Positions 60,827-64,000 of a DNA stretch of 64,000 nt are shown one piece after another; within the stretch, counting starts at the first letter, position 1; every line of letters starts with the position of its first letter. Location of the stretch: contig JASDDO010000006.1 of NCBI GenBank assembly GCA_030015575.1, positions 207,829,632 through 207,893,631 on the forward strand. The letters run 5' to 3'. Below the pieces are notes generated by a model, which was given only the letters and a program-made list of their open reading frames with translations, was not told where the DNA came from and searched no databases. Source of the stretch: Agapanthus africanus (Eukaryota; Streptophyta; Magnoliopsida; Asparagales; Amaryllidaceae). A program made the translations under genes and the position numbers.

Positions 60827-61702
60827 ACTAGAGCTACCAGTTTTTAAACAAGTTTCTACAACATCTTAGGTTTCTTTTATTTCATTAATCTCATTAATGA
60901 AGTCCCATTTTAATATGCTTCACAAGCATCAGATATGAAACGAAATCAACAATATATAATATATATCTCATATATATAATATAAACATTCGTCTCAGGCA
61001 GTAATATGATCTCATCACAGAACATTGCAGCAGAAGAACATATATGAAATATTGGATATACTAGGACGTCCGTGTTTTCAATACGAGCCTGTATAAAACA
61101 CGGATTCCACGGTCGCGATGAATAGCCAAACCCATATCCCTAGACCCCTACGAGAGCGGCAAGTAACACTGCCAATTCTAGGGTTAGGAGACCCGGTCTC
61201 GACTCCTCGAGATGGTCTCCCACTGGACCCCAGAACCCGGTTACTTGTGCTCCCCGCCTTGGGTCTACCTAATGCGGAAAAGTAAATAATATACAATGGT
61301 GACATCATCCTCAGCCCAGAAGTGCCCCAATAAAAGAATATTATATACAATTGAATTTTACATGAATGAAAAAGAAAAAACTCTCATCTCACATAAAAAC
61401 CCCGGCTATTCAGAACGCGACGATCCAATATAACATATCACAGCAACACATAATATCTCATTTCATCAACGTAAGCAAGTATGCGTTTCCCGATTGTCGT
61501 TGATATATAGCAACGAAGCCGGCGATACACCACATACTACGCTTACGGTCACAGAAAAAAAAGTGTAAAACTACAACAGTTGGAATCCGCAACCTTCTTA
61601 GACATCGCATGCCTAACCAAATGAATTCCTTAGACATCGCATGCCTAACAATTATAAACCCCGCATTTTAGTCTCATTATCGAAAACTCTTTTCAATATC
61701 AA

Positions 61703-61975
61703 GTCGGGCAATTCAACAAGATTCCCGACATCCTGATCGAATGCTCGTCGCAAACTTTAGTAGACGGCCGCACCCCCGGATGCCGTCGACGAAGTGCACT
61801 AAGGCGGAACACCGCTGCCGCAAGCACCCGAACGGATGCTTTTGGTGACGGGGTTCTCCTACAGTCACTTGGTCGGGGCTATAGGGCGTGGCTGTCTATT
61901 AAGTTTACCCGGCGAGTATCCGCGTACGCTACGTGATTGCGACGGACTTTTGATCACATCAAAATTCCGTGGCAA
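61703..61975. other. Extra GC-richer segment in X leader, unidentified
   Basis: E reads continuously across this point (near 50612-50625). X has about 270 additional bases beginning at GTCGGG (paired with CCCGAC 21 nt later) and ending near CATCTGA. It is GC-richer than its surroundings. I recognise no domain or terminal repeat. It could be an insertion in X or a deletion in E. Confidence 0.5.
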
Positions 61976-62613
61976 CCGATCATCTGAGACTGAACTGCTA
62001 GATTTATAACATTCAAATTAGTTATCTCATAACTACCTGTGGATTCCAAATATTGTATCACAATCCAGATAAATAGACAATGTTAAACTTTCCGATCGAA
62101 TAATCAAACACCCAGGATTTCCCCAATATATCTCAACACTTGAAATCAGTTTAAAAACATCCATCACATGCCACAGTACCAATGGTCCAGCCGTAGAAGG
62201 GTCAAGCCAACGCCTCACATGTGGCACGCCGTACTGCCAAAAACCCTAAGGTTCAGAGGCAGTTCAAGACGGTCACATAATCGAGTTAAGGTTTGTTGTC
62301 TTCTAGAGGGTCCACCGCGTTACTTGCATGACTTTACGAAAGTTTCAAACACGAGAAAAAATCCAACTTTTGAAAAATTTTCCGACAGGGGAAAAAGTGA
62401 GTTATTGATATCCGTTCGAACTTTTTAACTGTTTCTAAAAATTACCCGGACAAAACTAAACGAAGTTAAATTATCCGATCGAATCATCGAGTCCCCAATA
62501 CAACCCTAGAAAACTCAACACTTGAGTGGAATTAAAAAATTCCCAGGAAAAAATAACAATAAAGGACCTAAGAATAATTACATGAAATTCCAGAGACTAA
62601 GTCACAATTTGGG

Positions 62614-62658
62614 CCGCGGAACCGCCGCCAAACCCTTGGTTTGGCCGCGGTTCCGCGG
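62614..62658 (-). other. Element X: GC-rich leader hairpin
   Basis: The arms 62614-62634 (CCGCGGAACCGC, then CGCCAAACC) and 62638-62658 (GGTTTGGCC, then GCGGTTCCGCGG) pair at 20 of 21 positions with a 3-nt loop. It lies 187 nt from the primer-binding site. Confidence 0.88.
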
Positions 62659-62844
62659 TCATATTTACGAATCAGAGGGCCGTACTTCACAGTAATTCTT
62701 AGTTTTTCCTGCTTATTTTTCTGAGCATTTTTAATTCATAAAACATCAACATTTTAGAAAATGTACAGAGAAGGGTAAATATCGGGGTTTCGGGTTTCGA
62801 TCGGACTTTAAACTTCGCTCAGATTTCGCCTAAACCTCTAGCTT

Positions 62845-62857
62845 GGCTCTGATACCA
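62845..62857 (-). other. Element X primer-binding site
   Basis: TGGTATCAGAGCC on the minus strand, one base from the LTR at 62859. Confidence 0.93.
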
Positions 62858-62858
62858 C

Positions 62859-64000
62859 TATAGGGTTGCTAGGTACGCGCACAAGGCTCTACGAGGCATC
62901 AACCATGCCCGATTAGTATTTTAGCCGTGCCGAACAACCCGAAGCCGGATATTTAAACTAGGGTTTAGGCGAAAACAAGCATGTTAAACTCTTTAACACT
63001 AAGTGAGAGGGATTACAACCTTTGTAGATCTGGTCCTTCACTTCTTAAGCTCCGTGTTGAGGTTCCATCGATGCGATCATCGTGTTCTGGACACTCGAGA
63101 GGTTCCACGAAGAGAAAGATGCAGTCTTGCTTCCGATCTTCGATACAAAGATGATCTACCTTGAAGTTTCGTTAACACAAGCTAACACTCATAATATGAA
63201 GTGAACACGCTCATCTAAATGGCAAGGAAAGATGAGGATGATGAAGTAGGATTTTTGCTCTCAATTATAATCTTTTTCTCACTCACTTTCATCACAAAAG
63301 AAATCTTTTTCAAAAAGAAACTCAAGGAAGAAGAAGATGAATGAAGATGATAACTTAATCCTTTTGTGATGAACAATGAATTATTGTAGTGGTTACAAAT
63401 CTAACCAAGGGTTAAGTATGAATGAGTTAACCCTTGTAGAGAGTTAACTAGAGTTAATGGTTTGGATTGGGTTAACATAATATCTCACAAAAAATATCAA
63501 GCAACCACAATGTCAAAGCTTCATGGAAGCTTCATGGAAGCTTCATGCAAAAGCTAACCCTAATCCAAACCCTAACCAAGTTTAAACCCTAAACCATTAT
63601 TAAATTTGTAACCCTAACATGTTACAATATTATATATCACATATACAATATATTTTGTAACAATAGAAAATAATACAATTAACATATATCGCATATATAT
63701 CAATGTATTATCCCGTGAGAAAATGAATCTTTTAGTGAGCTAATATTAGTTAATGTAATTTAATATATCATATATATTATTATACATTAAATTATCGAAT
63801 CAACACTTGATCCGATAATCCGGCTATTTCACAAATAACCGACTAATACGATGACCCGGCTATATCACATATACCCGGCCGATATCTCATATCGCGAGAA
63901 TCCAATACGGTATCACATACCGCATTATCCTCGGTCCCGCACATATTACATATGTGCTCCTACTCCATTTTGCCTGAGCTAAGAATCCTCTGTGTAGGAC
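62859..64000 (-). mobile_element. Element X, 5' LTR (continues past window)
   Basis: The inner 1142 bp of a family C LTR. It starts TATAGGG where E has TGAAAGG, so the terminal TG is mutated to TA. From 62982 it matches 23333 onward closely. Near 63519-63543 it carries a TTC/GAA/TTC array with 3-nt TTC-GAA gaps. The outer part and the X/Z junction lie right of the window. Confidence 0.9.

Larger units (their letters stand above)
59826..62844 (-). mobile_element. Element X 5' leader
   Basis: Non-coding and colinear with E's leader: CTTTCTAGACACC block near 60070, triple motif, duplicated module, CCCTACGAGAGCGG near 61146, then a region shared with E but carrying a ~270-bp extra segment (61703-61975). 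A 37-bp tandem duplication containing GACATCGCATGCCTAAC lies near 61598-61650. The GC hairpin precedes the primer-binding site. Confidence 0.82.

Noticed and set aside
1-64000. CRISPR arrays, bacterial operons, tRNA or rRNA genes, host protein genes
   Set aside because: None are seen. The only tRNA-related sequences are the 13-nt primer-binding sites, and all protein similarity is to retrotransposon gag-pol.

Overview
This window is plant (angiosperm) nuclear DNA made almost entirely of long-terminal-repeat retrotransposons nested inside each other. I see no host gene, tRNA, rRNA or CRISPR array. The plant assignment rests on Ty1/copia polyproteins in the order protease-integrase-reverse transcriptase-RNase H, a primer-binding site complementary to initiator tRNA-Met (TGGTATCAGAGCC), polypurine tracts reading AGTGGGAGAT, 5-bp target-site duplications (TSDs), and one Gypsy-type LTR ending in TCGTGACA. 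Every pol reading frame is broken. The labels U to Z, E, H and G are mine.

Layout. The bottom layer is Z, a plus-strand copia with a gag zinc knuckle (LTR 17126-18697, gag-pol 20780-23332). On the left a Gypsy-like element G (14284-17125) sits in Z's 5' LTR, copia W (5615-14283, minus) sits in G, copia V (1413-5614, minus) sits in W's 3' LTR, and copia U (1-1412, plus) sits in V's gag. The outer halves of these lie left of the window. On the right, copia X (minus; pieces 23333-25360, 36904-38675, 58829-64000) sits in Z's pol. X holds two separate insertions. One is Y (25355-36903), a composite of truncated leader, LTR, pol, leader and LTR. The other is H (38676-58828, TSD TAACT), which contains E (43154-53691, TSD TCATT).

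There are three LTR families. Family A is U, V, Y and Z. Family B is W and H. Family C is X and E. All share a conserved structured LTR block and a ~2-3 kb leader between primer-binding site and first ORF. Z, and V as far as it is visible, carry gag. Y, E and X start the polyprotein just upstream of protease with no gag. W and H carry only a degraded pol relic. The second group probably depends on gag, or gag and pol, supplied in trans by Z-like elements (inference).

The most notable signals are non-coding. They are: three copies per leader of a short motif whose sequence is shared within an element but differs between elements, framed by covarying stems; a tandemly duplicated three-hairpin module found only in the gag-less elements; a GC-rich hairpin about 180-200 nt downstream of every primer-binding site; a 12-bp LTR palindrome maintained by compensatory changes; heat-shock-element-like arrays in family C LTRs; and clustered TTGAC (W-box-like) motifs in family A LTRs. 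All were found by eye and need folding, alignment and database searches.
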